Shown here: positions 7,627-17,500 of the stretch, piece after piece
Layout of the letters: every line of letters begins with the position of its first letter
Numbering within the stretch: the stretch's first letter is position 1
From: Marinobacter gelidimuriae
GTDB taxonomy: Bacteria > Pseudomonadota > Gammaproteobacteria > Pseudomonadales > Oleiphilaceae
Reading direction: 5' to 3'
DNA: 64,000 nt
Assembly (NCBI RefSeq): GCF_000372805.1
Contig: NZ_KB889871.1
Coordinates: 1-64,000 of the forward strand
The notes under the pieces: model-generated
Told to the model about the DNA's origin: nothing
What the model saw: the letters and a program-made list of their open reading frames with translations, nothing else
The model's database searches: none
Program-made: the position numbers and the translations under genes

Positions 7627-8202
7627 TCATTTGCTGCGCATAATCTTTTCAGTAGACGGCAACTTTTGTAAGGCACGGTAAACCGTCATTCGTGATACAC
7701 CCATGTCCCTGGCAATCTGGGCCTTAGTGCTTCCGCTTGCCATCCGTTTGCAGATTTCGGCTTCGTCGACCATTTTTGGGCGGCCCTTATAAGTCCCTTT
7801 TCGCTTTGCAGCCTCAATGCCGGCAAGTTGCCTCTCCTTTATAAACGTCAGTTCCATGTCCGCGACCACGCCCAAGACAGTGATCATCATGCGACCCATT
7901 GCACCTTTCGTCGTGATATCGGGCTCAAGAATGCGCAACGATGCGCCCCGGGCATCCAGCTCATGGACCAAATTCAGCACGTCACGGGTAGAGCGACCCA
8001 GACGGTCTAGGCGATGAACGACGAGCTCATCACCTCGACGCAAGAACTCAAGCACAGTTTCTAGCTCGCCTCGCCCATCGCGCGAAGCGCCAGACACCGT
8101 CTCGGATCGAATGACTTCGCAGCCTGCGTCGGTCAGTTTTCTGATTTGAATGTCGAGATCCTGACTTGCACTGCTAACGCGTGCATATCCGATAAGGGGC
8201 AT
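7627..8202 (-). CDS. Serine resolvase (Tn3-type), apparently intact
   Basis: This 191-residue protein has the complete resolvase layout. The catalytic domain opens MPLIGYARVSSASQDLDIQ, with the active serine about residue 10. The arginine-rich HRLDRLGRSTRDVLNLV follows, then the long E-helix region and the RQLAGIEAAKRKGTYKGRP linker. A C-terminal helix-turn-helix (about 155-180, TKAQIARDMGVSRMTVYRAL) completes it. Such enzymes act at a res site next to their own gene, resolving transposon cointegrates. No tnpA lies beside it. The upstream 8210-8325 segment holds TGTCAC inverted repeats that fit a res site. It is convergent with the zinc-ribbon gene and sits at the downstream border of the BREX locus, so it may be the relic of the element that brought the island. 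Confidence 0.85.
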   Translation of the reverse strand: MPLIGYARVSSASQDLDIQIRKLTDAGCEVIRSETVSGASRDGRGELETVLEFLRRGDELVVHRLDRLGRSTRDVLNLVHELDARGASLRILEPDITTKGAMGRMMITVLGVVADMELTFIKERQLAGIEAAKRKGTYKGRPKMVDEAEICKRMASGSTKAQIARDMGVSRMTVYRALQKLPSTEKIMRSK

Positions 8203-8209
8203 AGTGTTT

Positions 8210-8325
8210 TGTCACATTAGAGTGGTTAGAAAAAAGATACTGTCACAAAAATAAGTTTATACCTAATAGTGACACTTTTCCGTGTCACATCAAACCATCC
8301 CCTAAGGGTGTACTCTATTGTGACG
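8210..8325. other. Probable res site of the adjacent resolvase
   Basis: TGTCAC half-sites occur at 8210, 8241 and 8283. Inverted partners GTGACA at 8269 and GTGACG at 8320 give dyads of 34 bp (8241-8274) and 43 bp (8283-8325). Tn3-type res sites consist of two or three dyad subsites whose arms begin TGTC, placed directly upstream of the resolvase gene, as seen here. The remaining bases to 8502 show nothing I can name. Confidence 0.6.
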
Positions 8326-8502
8326 CTTAATGCCGTTGGAATTGAATGAACGTATATCGTCGATCTAAAATACGTCGGATCGTCATAGTTAAATTGAGGC
8401 CTGAATACTCAGTACAGGGGACTACTGATATTCCGTGCAACAACCTTCTGAAAAAGACGGTAAACTCAAAATAGCGCGCTTTTCCGAGATTTTTTACACG
8501 CT

Positions 8503-10545
8503 TTACTCCACCATCGCCCTGATCAGAGCATCTCGGGCATCGGAGTAGAATTGGATATCAATCTTCGTAGCCATCTCGTCGGAAAGATCGAACAACTGCC
8601 TCCGGCAGGCCACAGGCATCAATAAAGCAGTTGCACCTTTCTCCACGGCTATTTCGGCAATGGTCACTGGGTTATGCACAGGCTCTACTGAGCCACCCAA
8701 ATTGATTTCGCCTACAATGATCAGGCCACCACGAACGCTTTTTTTAACCAGTGCAGTGCTCAACGCCAACAGTGAGGCCATACCAAGTTTGGCTCCGGAT
8801 TTTGAAGCATCAAACGCCCGTAGTTGAACGGTGAATTCGTGCTGGCGGGGATCTTTATCACCCACCAACTGAACTGACCGGGCATAGAGGTTCTGTTCGG
8901 CGTAGCCAACGCTTTCTTTGAATGCTGGCGGCACGGGCTTATTGAGAACTTTCACACCAGACCCTGGCCCTTCATTAACTTCGATCCGGTAAAGGCCTGG
9001 GTGTTCTTCTCCGGTTCCGGGAGAGATGGTCCACACTTGTCCAGGTTCCAACGGATCGTCGCCGATGCTATTTTCACTATGCAGCTCGGGTGTGGATACA
9101 AATTTCTCCACACCGTCCTCGCCCATCACATAGCTGAAGTGAGTGTTGCGAAACTCCGCAGCGCCAATACGTTTTTGCTGCTCTTTCACCCGTCGCCGGG
9201 CTTCCATAGCGATCCGCACCGCCCACTCAACATCCTCATCGGGAACCTGGCCTTCGCCGGGATACAACAGTTTCAGCAGCCCACTGATGGTCTTGTTAAC
9301 CGCATTCGTGTCTCGTCCGGATAAAGCTCCGCCGAAGAACACCCGGTTCTGAATCACATTGAGGCGGCTCTGATTGCGGAGTTGGCTCCAGCATTCGGAA
9401 AGAAAGTCACTCACCAGGCCGAAATGATTGGTCAGCAGTTCCTTGCTGATTTTAGGCACATCCCAGCCCGGCAAAAAGGCATGAATACGATCCATGAAGG
9501 CGGTATCGTCCTTCATTTCCGGTGGCATGGGGCCAAACAGATGACCGATGCGTTGCTGATGTTCTACATCCACTTCGAAGTTGCCTACCAACACGATGCT
9601 GCCGTCTGCGCGGATACTTTCCTTGCCACGGCTGAACTCACCGGATTCCATGTAACCTTTCATGATGTTCACGCCATCTTTCTGGTCGAAGGAGATGCCG
9701 GAAACCTCGTCAAAACAAACGACATCGTACTGACAGACCAGCCCGCGCTGACCGTTAGAGTTGTTCACAAACATCTTGGCGACCGTCGCCTTACCGCCGG
9801 AAATCAAGTGCGCATAGGGTGAAACCTGCTGGAAAAGATGACTTTTACCAGTGCCCCGTGGGCCAAGCTCCACCAGGTTATAGTTGCGTTCCACAAAAGG
9901 CACCATACGCAACAGCATGGCATCGACCTGTCGGTTGGATAGCCCTTCAATCTCGATACCGACGGAGCGCAGCAGGAAGGTTTTCCATTCATCTGTGGTG
10001 AAACTCTTACGGGCGTCTGCCAAGGTATCCAAAACATCTCGCTTGGAGAGCTGAATCTCCCGCAAAGACTCCAGTCCAAAAGGCCGGCCCTTATTTTCCT
10101 GGGCAATAGCGGCGTCGTAGCTGAGGGTTAGTTCAGCGTAGAAACCGCCGGTCAGCATGCGCTCATGCTCATTTACCAGCTCCGGCGAAATACGAACATC
10201 GGTCAGGCGCAGGCTTGGCAATGTCGCAATATAACTGTCGGTTTTGGCATCCAGGCGAGCGGTGATCAGGTCGATGATCTTAACCTCACCATTCTCTCTA
10301 GCGCGGGCTTTGAACAGCTCCTCTTCGCCCGCCCTTACCGTGCGAGACTTGAGCTGCCGCTGAACAATCTCCAGGCCTTCATCGATCTCTTCCTGGTCGG
10401 TACTCGCGCAGTAACGCCCTAGCAGAAACTCCACCACATAGGTCGGCACCGGAAACTGGCGGCTAAACGTTCGTACCAGGTCTTTGCGCACCAGATAACC
10501 GTCTAGAGCGGCTACTGCTTTGTTATCAATATTGTCCAATTCCAT
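8503..10545 (-). CDS. brxL: BREX protein BrxL (AAA+/Lon-like)
   Basis: At 680 residues this is the usual size of type 1 BrxL, the last core gene of the locus. It has an N-terminal domain, then an AAA+ module with Walker A GPRGTGKS (about 228-235) and Walker B-like VVCFDEVSG, and a C-terminal Lon-like fold (about 590-680, VRGGLIIVGEINLGGSVEPV). BrxL is needed for phage restriction in type 1 BREX and forms ring assemblies on DNA. At the place where Lon protease has its catalytic serine (PSAG) I read SGAKLG, so proteolysis is doubtful. The ATG shares one base with the pglZ stop (TGATG), showing translational coupling. It ends the minus-strand unit pglX-AIPR-pglZ-brxL. Confidence 0.92.
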   Translation of the reverse strand: MELDNIDNKAVAALDGYLVRKDLVRTFSRQFPVPTYVVEFLLGRYCASTDQEEIDEGLEIVQRQLKSRTVRAGEEELFKARARENGEVKIIDLITARLDAKTDSYIATLPSLRLTDVRISPELVNEHERMLTGGFYAELTLSYDAAIAQENKGRPFGLESLREIQLSKRDVLDTLADARKSFTTDEWKTFLLRSVGIEIEGLSNRQVDAMLLRMVPFVERNYNLVELGPRGTGKSHLFQQVSPYAHLISGGKATVAKMFVNNSNGQRGLVCQYDVVCFDEVSGISFDQKDGVNIMKGYMESGEFSRGKESIRADGSIVLVGNFEVDVEHQQRIGHLFGPMPPEMKDDTAFMDRIHAFLPGWDVPKISKELLTNHFGLVSDFLSECWSQLRNQSRLNVIQNRVFFGGALSGRDTNAVNKTISGLLKLLYPGEGQVPDEDVEWAVRIAMEARRRVKEQQKRIGAAEFRNTHFSYVMGEDGVEKFVSTPELHSENSIGDDPLEPGQVWTISPGTGEEHPGLYRIEVNEGPGSGVKVLNKPVPPAFKESVGYAEQNLYARSVQLVGDKDPRQHEFTVQLRAFDASKSGAKLGMASLLALSTALVKKSVRGGLIIVGEINLGGSVEPVHNPVTIAEIAVEKGATALLMPVACRRQLFDLSDEMATKIDIQFYSDARDALIRAMVE

Positions 10546-12887
10546 CAGACATCTCCCCCGCCAATCCTTGTGTCGGTTTGAGCTACCAGAGCCCCGTTAT
10601 GATCCAATAACACCACCACGGCGTTCCTGCCTTCCAGATCTTCATCTTCCACTACAACCGATACGCTACCGCTTTCTTTCAGTGATTTGGCGCTTAGCAC
10701 CACGCTGCTGGCCGCTTCCCCTGCACGGGTACGCACATCCAGTTTCAATCCTTTGAACTGGCCCTCCACCGCCACTGTGCAGCGAAGGCCCTTCCAAACC
10801 ACATCGGTAAACTCAATCGCCGCCTGGGATGCTGCGCCGCCGGTCACAACCAGTTGCAATGTCAAGCATTCCTGCAGGCTCAGGCCTCCATGGGCGTATT
10901 CTTCACCCTTTTTATAACAACTCACACCATCAGCAAAGGCGAAATAATGGCTTGGGTTCCAATACCAGGGGAACAAGCGCTCTTGTGTCTCCACGCCCGG
11001 TTTGAGGGCGGCACAGCGGCCCCACCTACTGTCGGCAAGTACGCTGGGTAATTGCGTTTTCGGCAAGCCCCCGGGCAACAACAGCCAGCCATGGTCCGTT
11101 ACCACCCTTACACGCTTCCAGCCGGCGGCCAGTAACTCTGTAATTCGGGTTTGAACTTCCTGAAGCAGGTTGTCCAAGTGTTTAGCCAGCTTCCAGCCCC
11201 GGTCGTGGCCTTCATGATCAATGTCGCCGAACTCACACCAGGCGTAGCCCTCACCATCGCCATTATCAGTTCGATCCAGTACTCGCCAGCCCGCATCTTT
11301 AAGGAGCTTCTTGTGGTGATAGCCACCCTTCAGAGACTGGCCTGTCGCGGCCACAGCCGGCTCGAAATCAGCACTGGTATCGTCGCCTTTGATTTTGTCC
11401 CGTACTGGAGAAACGGCCACCTTGCCGGTGGCGGTCACGCTTGGCAGCGCTGTCCAAACCATCGTTTCCGCAATCTCCAGGCCAGCCGCGTCCAATCGTT
11501 CGGCCAGGCGTTTTCCGGTATCGAATCGCAAGCCATCCACAAAAAGCACACAATCGCCCTGGGTCGCCGGGAAAGGCGGCGTGCTCTGGTAAGAACCGCC
11601 CGGATAGCTGGCACCATCTACATGTTTTTGCAGGTAACGCGCCGAGTCCTCCATCCAAGGCAGATAAACGGACCGGATTGCTGTGGTCACTGCTGCGAGA
11701 TCCTCTGAGCTGTTCACGTCGGCTAGCGCACGCATCACGCTGTCATCCACTTTCCAGCCCGTACTTGCATACCCGTTGGCAAGATCTGTCACTGTACCGG
11801 CCGCTAGTACCGTTTGAGCATGGTCTGCCATTAAGGCCAAGTGCTCCAACGCTAACGCCAGGGGCGCTTCGCCCAGTTCCGCCCATACCAGCGAACGCCG
11901 GCCACCATGAACTTGCTCAAGCTCCTTCAACTGCGTTCCGGCTTTATGGGCTGGCACGTTGCTTAGTGCCAGCAGATCCCGCCGCAGTTGATCTTCCTGG
12001 CTTTGATTCCACTGGGGCCAGCCACCGGCTACAGCCTCATCAGCGAACAAATCGAACGTAGGCGGCTGACACTTGCGAATCTGATCCGGTATGTGAGGAT
12101 AACGGTTTGGAGCTTCACGGAAGCGATCCCACACCGCCTGCCACGGCCCTTCATGGTTCGCCAGTTTGGTACAACCAGTCAGAGCGCCGTCTTGCTGGGG
12201 GTTAAATGCCAACTGCGACTGACACACCGCAACAAAGGCCTGCCATTCGTTTTCACCACGGGCAGTCTGAAAGGCCTCACCCTGGTCCAGCCACAACAAC
12301 AAATCCCGGGTCGGATCACCCCCGGTCAGCAGCGTGTTGAAATAGTCTTTATCAAGGCGTTTACCTTCGAGCAGCTCCACCTCTTCATCTAATAAGCGAT
12401 ATAGCGCGAGTTGCATAGCGTGGCGGCTTTCGTTATCTTGGGCCACATCGAGGCCCAGGCCACCTTGGTCCGATTTCAGATACGCCAGAATAGTCCAGTC
12501 CTTGGCGTTCACCTGAGACCAAATCACACCCTGGTACTGTAGCTCTGCCAGAGGCTTCAGTTCATCCGGGCAACTTTCCACCGCTCGAAGGTCCTGCCGG
12601 CTGACACCCGGCAAATACAAAATTGGTGCTTTGCCTTCCGGTAATTCAATGTCTTTAGCAAACCCGGAAATGGCATAACGTAGCCATATAGCAGGGCCTG
12701 TGCGCTTTTCCGGTGCGTAGTCGCCCAACACCATCAGTTCTGGCATTTCAGCCTGCAAAACGGGAATGGCTGCTTCCCATTGGTGGTCGCGGTCTGGCCA
12801 GAGGATGCAGGCGGGGGCAACTTGGATGTCTGGGTTGTAAACCGCCGCTGCTGCAAGCGCATTCTTCAAACATTCAGAAAGGCGCAT
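10545..12887 (-). CDS. pglZ: BREX protein PglZ (alkaline-phosphatase-like)
   Basis: This 780-residue protein is the BREX type 1 form of PglZ. The central PglZ domain, of the alkaline phosphatase superfamily, shows LFVDGLRFDTGKRL near residue 446, whose Asp is an expected metal ligand. RVVTDHGWLLLPGGLP, near 600, supplies the later metal-binding Asp/His. The N-terminal part (DRDHQWEAAIPVLQAEMPE) is typical of type 1. PglZ is essential for both host DNA methylation and phage exclusion in BREX, and its enzymatic activity there is unsettled. It starts two bases after the AIPR stop (TAATATG) and overlaps brxL by one base. It looks intact. Confidence 0.92.
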   Translation of the reverse strand: MRLSECLKNALAAAAVYNPDIQVAPACILWPDRDHQWEAAIPVLQAEMPELMVLGDYAPEKRTGPAIWLRYAISGFAKDIELPEGKAPILYLPGVSRQDLRAVESCPDELKPLAELQYQGVIWSQVNAKDWTILAYLKSDQGGLGLDVAQDNESRHAMQLALYRLLDEEVELLEGKRLDKDYFNTLLTGGDPTRDLLLWLDQGEAFQTARGENEWQAFVAVCQSQLAFNPQQDGALTGCTKLANHEGPWQAVWDRFREAPNRYPHIPDQIRKCQPPTFDLFADEAVAGGWPQWNQSQEDQLRRDLLALSNVPAHKAGTQLKELEQVHGGRRSLVWAELGEAPLALALEHLALMADHAQTVLAAGTVTDLANGYASTGWKVDDSVMRALADVNSSEDLAAVTTAIRSVYLPWMEDSARYLQKHVDGASYPGGSYQSTPPFPATQGDCVLFVDGLRFDTGKRLAERLDAAGLEIAETMVWTALPSVTATGKVAVSPVRDKIKGDDTSADFEPAVAATGQSLKGGYHHKKLLKDAGWRVLDRTDNGDGEGYAWCEFGDIDHEGHDRGWKLAKHLDNLLQEVQTRITELLAAGWKRVRVVTDHGWLLLPGGLPKTQLPSVLADSRWGRCAALKPGVETQERLFPWYWNPSHYFAFADGVSCYKKGEEYAHGGLSLQECLTLQLVVTGGAASQAAIEFTDVVWKGLRCTVAVEGQFKGLKLDVRTRAGEAASSVVLSAKSLKESGSVSVVVEDEDLEGRNAVVVLLDHNGALVAQTDTRIGGGDV

Positions 12888-12888
12888 A

Positions 12889-14577
12889 TTAGAATTCCAT
12901 GGCTAGCAGCCGACTAATCAAATCTCCACGCCGAAATGTCGCTGATAGTTGTTGCATTGATATCTCTTCAGTCCCATACAATGACTCAAGCGCCTTCTCA
13001 ACGTCTTTGGAAGCTGCGAGAAAATAATTTTCTCCTTGGTCTTCAATTAGTCTCTTAGCCTCAGCAAAGTTTCTGTGACCCAACCCACTTAACTTTGCAC
13101 CTACGTCCCTCAGAAGCCGTCTTCCCATTTGCATAGCAATAAAGCAAGAAGAATAGCGTACATGTTGAAAATCGTCCCCGTCTGGGCGCTTTCTGTGGTT
13201 TTCAGCGATCCGATAAAGCAAAACAGCGATAACAACTTGGGCTCCGTTAAGATCAGGTGTAAAAATCCTTTCATAGAGCTTCCCGAAATGTTCTCGTGTA
13301 AGAAACTTGGCTTGATGTGGAGCATGCCGCCAAACAGCCAACACTGCTTCAGCTGTCGTTCCCGATGTGATGTTAGCTGACTTTGCAGGCGTGTCCATTC
13401 TTTTTCGGCGATAGTTGTAACCAAGTTCTTTTATACTCGCTTCAAGCTGTTTTTGTTTTTGATCATTGGACCGAAGATCTTTCAGATCGACTGGATTCTG
13501 GCTATTGGTGGCGTGTGTAATTTGAAGGACAATATCTTGATTATCTTTGGGGAGCTTATAAATCCTCACCAATACCGATGCATCATTTGGCAGTGGCTTT
13601 CCTTCAGCCTGCATTTGCTCCAGCGTTTTGAAAATGGTCATACACGTTTGACCTCCATTTACAATTTGAAGGTTTTCCACTTTGACCTGAAAGTCGGAGC
13701 TCTGAAGGGCATTATATGCGAAGTCACTACAAACCAGCGTTAGTCCATTATTAAAAAAGTAGAAGTTTGTCGGATTATTCGACAAAAGCGTGGTTCGAAT
13801 CCCTTCGTTAACTCTATTTCCATGCAGTCCCAGATATCGTCGGATATTACGCTCCAACAGCCGATCTCCATGCGTCTTCATCAGTGTAGCAATTTCGGTC
13901 ACAGGGACTCGCCCTATACAAACACGGCTAAAGTTCATATCTTCAACTACAGCTTTACCAGTGAGACGAATAGTCTCATCTACTGGTTTTATTCGTTGAA
14001 GTATGCTTACTAAGACATCGTGATTTACGTACTCCCATTCAACTTGGTCTCCGAACCCAGCCCTATCAATCGCCCGCTGACCATCTTCCTCTTTCCATTT
14101 TAAACCGTTATTGCAGGCAATAGCGCGTACTCTGGGTATGTATCCGTCTTGTATCAAAGACCTTGCCGCCTCTACTTTAACTTTGAGACGACTATTGATC
14201 GCTCCAAGCTCAGCCCTCGGGTCAAATATATGGCGAATGGCATTAATCATGTCTTCAATGCCATTTGCAGGGAAGTTTGAATTCCCCTCAAGTTTCCTAC
14301 TGTATTTCCCTTGTAAAATAGTAACGAAAAACTCCCCGTCGACCTCTTCTGTTAAGTGAATAGCATCAACACCAAAATCACCGCCACCTTCAGTCAGACA
14401 GTCAAAAGAATCTTCCGCATCAAGGTCTAGCATGGTTTTGACACAAAGATATACGAATGCAAGGGATTTAAGGCGGCTGTCATCATTGATATTGAGTTGC
14501 TCTTTGGCTTGGTCACGGATGTCTGCCATCAAACCACTCAACCGTTGGTCTATAATTGACGCGTTAATATTCATCAT
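12889..14577 (-). CDS. AIPR-family (abortive infection phage resistance) protein inserted in the BREX locus
   Basis: This is a 562-residue protein from the ATG at 14577, which follows AGAGGAA. The core motifs LLERNIRRYLG, NNPTNFYFFNNGLTLVC and LQIVNGGQT identify the AIPR family (PF10592), which occurs in abortive infection and restriction loci. Near the N-terminus, GGGDFGVDAI (about 64-73) followed by TILQGKYS (about 86-93) has the D...QxK spacing of a PD-(D/E)XK-type nuclease site, so a DNA- or RNA-cutting role is plausible. It is not one of the six BREX core genes. It lies between pglX and pglZ with gaps of 11 and 1 bases, so it is part of the operon. Its sequence is visibly richer in A+T than its neighbours, which suggests separate acquisition. 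Confidence 0.85.
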   Translation of the reverse strand: MMNINASIIDQRLSGLMADIRDQAKEQLNINDDSRLKSLAFVYLCVKTMLDLDAEDSFDCLTEGGGDFGVDAIHLTEEVDGEFFVTILQGKYSRKLEGNSNFPANGIEDMINAIRHIFDPRAELGAINSRLKVKVEAARSLIQDGYIPRVRAIACNNGLKWKEEDGQRAIDRAGFGDQVEWEYVNHDVLVSILQRIKPVDETIRLTGKAVVEDMNFSRVCIGRVPVTEIATLMKTHGDRLLERNIRRYLGLHGNRVNEGIRTTLLSNNPTNFYFFNNGLTLVCSDFAYNALQSSDFQVKVENLQIVNGGQTCMTIFKTLEQMQAEGKPLPNDASVLVRIYKLPKDNQDIVLQITHATNSQNPVDLKDLRSNDQKQKQLEASIKELGYNYRRKRMDTPAKSANITSGTTAEAVLAVWRHAPHQAKFLTREHFGKLYERIFTPDLNGAQVVIAVLLYRIAENHRKRPDGDDFQHVRYSSCFIAMQMGRRLLRDVGAKLSGLGHRNFAEAKRLIEDQGENYFLAASKDVEKALESLYGTEEISMQQLSATFRRGDLISRLLAMEF

Positions 14578-14588
14578 AAATTCCTCTT

Positions 14589-17500
14589 TCAATTTCGAGC
14601 AGCTTTTTTCTTATCAATCGGCAGGTGATGGTCATTAATCCGCTCACCGCCAAATGCGTGAAACCAAGGCGCAGATTCCACGTCTTTACCGCGGTCTTTG
14701 GTCCATTTGATGTTGGGTTTGTCGCGCAGGATGCCGGCGCCCTTCTTTTTTACGTCCGCTACTGTCATGAAGGGACGGATGTTTAAGCGCACGCCGTCGT
14801 TGAGGTCTGGGGTCCAGCCGATGGGTTGTTGTTTGATGGGTTTCCAGCGCACGAAAATGTCGTAAGGGGCTTCGCCTTCGAGGATCTGTTCCAGCTTTTT
14901 CTTCAGGGCTTCAGCGGCGGCGAGGCGTTCTTCGGCGCCGTCGATGCCGTTGTTCATATCCTGTTTTTGGCGGCTGATCCAGTCACCCAGGTAGGTGTAG
15001 ATCAGAGTTTCCAGGTTCTTGCGATCCAGCTTATGGTAATTCACCAAGGCCGAGAAGCCGTCTGGCAAGCCGTCCCAGATTTGCCAGATGAAGGGGCGAT
15101 TTTGGAACAGCTTGCAGTGCTGGGTGAAGAACTTGTCCCGGAGCCAGGTTTCCAAGGTTTTGCCAGCGTGGTCGGCCTGTTTGAGGAGTTCGGTCAATAC
15201 ATCGGTGGACCAAGCCTCGCCGTAGGCGGCAGCCAGCAGGTTGAGCAGGCGGTCGGCGGCGGAGGCTTCACCGCGCACCGGGGGAATGCAGACAATGCCG
15301 TCGTCATCGGCGAAGGGCAACAGGGCTTCGCAACGCTTTACCCAAGTGCGCTGTTCGTCGGCCAGTTCCATTGCCCCATCTAGTTCAGCTGGCCAGCGGT
15401 AGCCGAGTAGACGGGCTACAGCGACTTGCAGTACGGTATCATCGGTTCGAAGGGAACCTTGCGCAGTCCATTTTTGCTCTTCGTCCCAGACAACCGAACC
15501 GCATGGATGGCCGTGGGAGATCCATTGGGTGGGGTCGTTGGTGTAAGGTTTTGGTAGGCCGCTAGGGTATTTTTCTTCGGCGACTTTAGTCCAGCGATCA
15601 AGGTCGAAAGGGACTTTAACCAAAGAGTTACTGGTCACCTTCAGAGATTGATCAATTTCACGAACCGCCCTTCCGTATTCCTCTGAAGACAAGAAGGCCC
15701 ATAGCGCTTTCAGGTCAGCCTCATTTTTTGGGATTACAACAGCAGAGTTATCATCGAAAATTTCTCCATCGTAAAGGGTAGTCGGCAGCATTTGCATTTG
15801 ACTGATTAATACCCCTGCTTTCCCCCAAACTTTTTGTCCAGTTATCCTCGCTCCACCAATGTTGTTCATGGGGCCAAATCCATTGCACCAGTAGACAGCT
15901 CCCTGGATTCCGCCATGCGGAACTGTTTGTTTTACAGTGCTTCGAAAAGGCATCCAGTCGTCACAATTGAATGGAATCTCCCAGTAAAAGTTTTTTAACT
16001 GTGGAAGGTCCCCTGTGCTTAACCCTTCGGTCCGATCGACATGATTTTCAAGGATATCTGAAGAAAATGTGCCGTCACTTGTGCTCACTATAGAATCTGG
16101 GTTTTTCAGTTGCTGAGCTTGTGCGACACTCTTAACTTCCGATGTCAACAACTCCGCAGCTTTCTCCGCCGCTGTGCGCTGCTCGGAAACATCCACACCA
16201 CGTAGCCGATTGGTCTGTTCCGCCTCACCAAACAGTCCGCCAAATGTCTGAGCGTGATTGCCTTGGCTTAGGTTAATCAGAATGGCCTTGACCACGTCGC
16301 CACTGATGGTTTCGAAAGCACCCGGCCCCAACCGGGCAATCAAATGCCAAGTGTCGTTATTCAGCAACTTCTCGCGGAATTTTTTATAGCTGGTCAGAAA
16401 CAACCAGTTCTGTGGCAGCACAATGCTGGAGGTGCCGCCTTGTGCGCATAACTCCAAGCAACGGTCGAGGAAGACTGTCGCCAGATCATTTTTCGCTTCC
16501 GGGTAGTGTCGCTCGCAGTAATTTCGCAACTGGTCGCTCTGTTTGCCACGAGCCAGGTAGGGCACATTAGTAATCACCCATTGATACTGCCCGGACAACA
16601 GCATAGCCGCTTTGGCCAGTCCCTGAGCCACTACTGCAGCTTCCTGCTGGCTTTCGTCCTGTTTCGATTTCTCTGTTTCAAGCGCCTGATTCAGGGTGGC
16701 GGACAATTCATCCCACTTCACCAGTTTGGCGGCATCAGATTTGACAGGGTTAAGCAGGCTGCCCAGCACCGGCGCGTCCTTGAATGTATCGTGCATCCAA
16801 TCCAGCGCAATGGTGAGGTTATGCTTGCCAAGGCCAAGCTGCTTCCATTCTTCTTTGGCAACATTGACGGACAGGCCGGTACAGGCCAGGTGCAACTCCG
16901 GCAGGGGGCGGAAACCGCCAGCACCCGGGTAGTTCCAGGCGGTCAGGGCCAACGCAAAAGCGGCCAGTTCCACACAACGTTGATCCAGTTCGAGGCCATG
17001 AATGTTCTCTCGCAGAACCGCATCCACGGCGTCCTGAGCAGATAAGTCATCACGCTCCATCCGCATGGGCACCAGCATCAGAAATGCGGCCACCAGAAAA
17101 TGGCCGGAGCCGCAGCAGGGGTCCAAGGTTTTCAGGTCGGCAAGGTTTTCTGGCCAAGCGTCGAAGGTACCGGAGGCTGGAGCCCAGATCTCATCGCCCC
17201 CCTCTCCCGCTGGGATAGGGGGGACTTTAACGAACCGCAGGTATTCTAGCGGTACGCCGGGGATAGCTGCCTTCTGCCGGAGTTCCTCTTCGCTTTGGGC
17301 GTTTTTCAGGTCATCTTCCGTCAGCTTGCGGGCTGCCCACCAAGCACCGAGGCTGTTATCAAGCAGAAAGCTGACCATGTAGGGCTCGGTGAACAGCTGG
17401 GTAACGGCGGGCAGTTCCCGGGCGCCGATTTTTACTTCCGATTTATTGATGCGCTCTTTGTTGTTGGCCTGCCAGAATTGGTACACCCAGCCTAAGCTGT

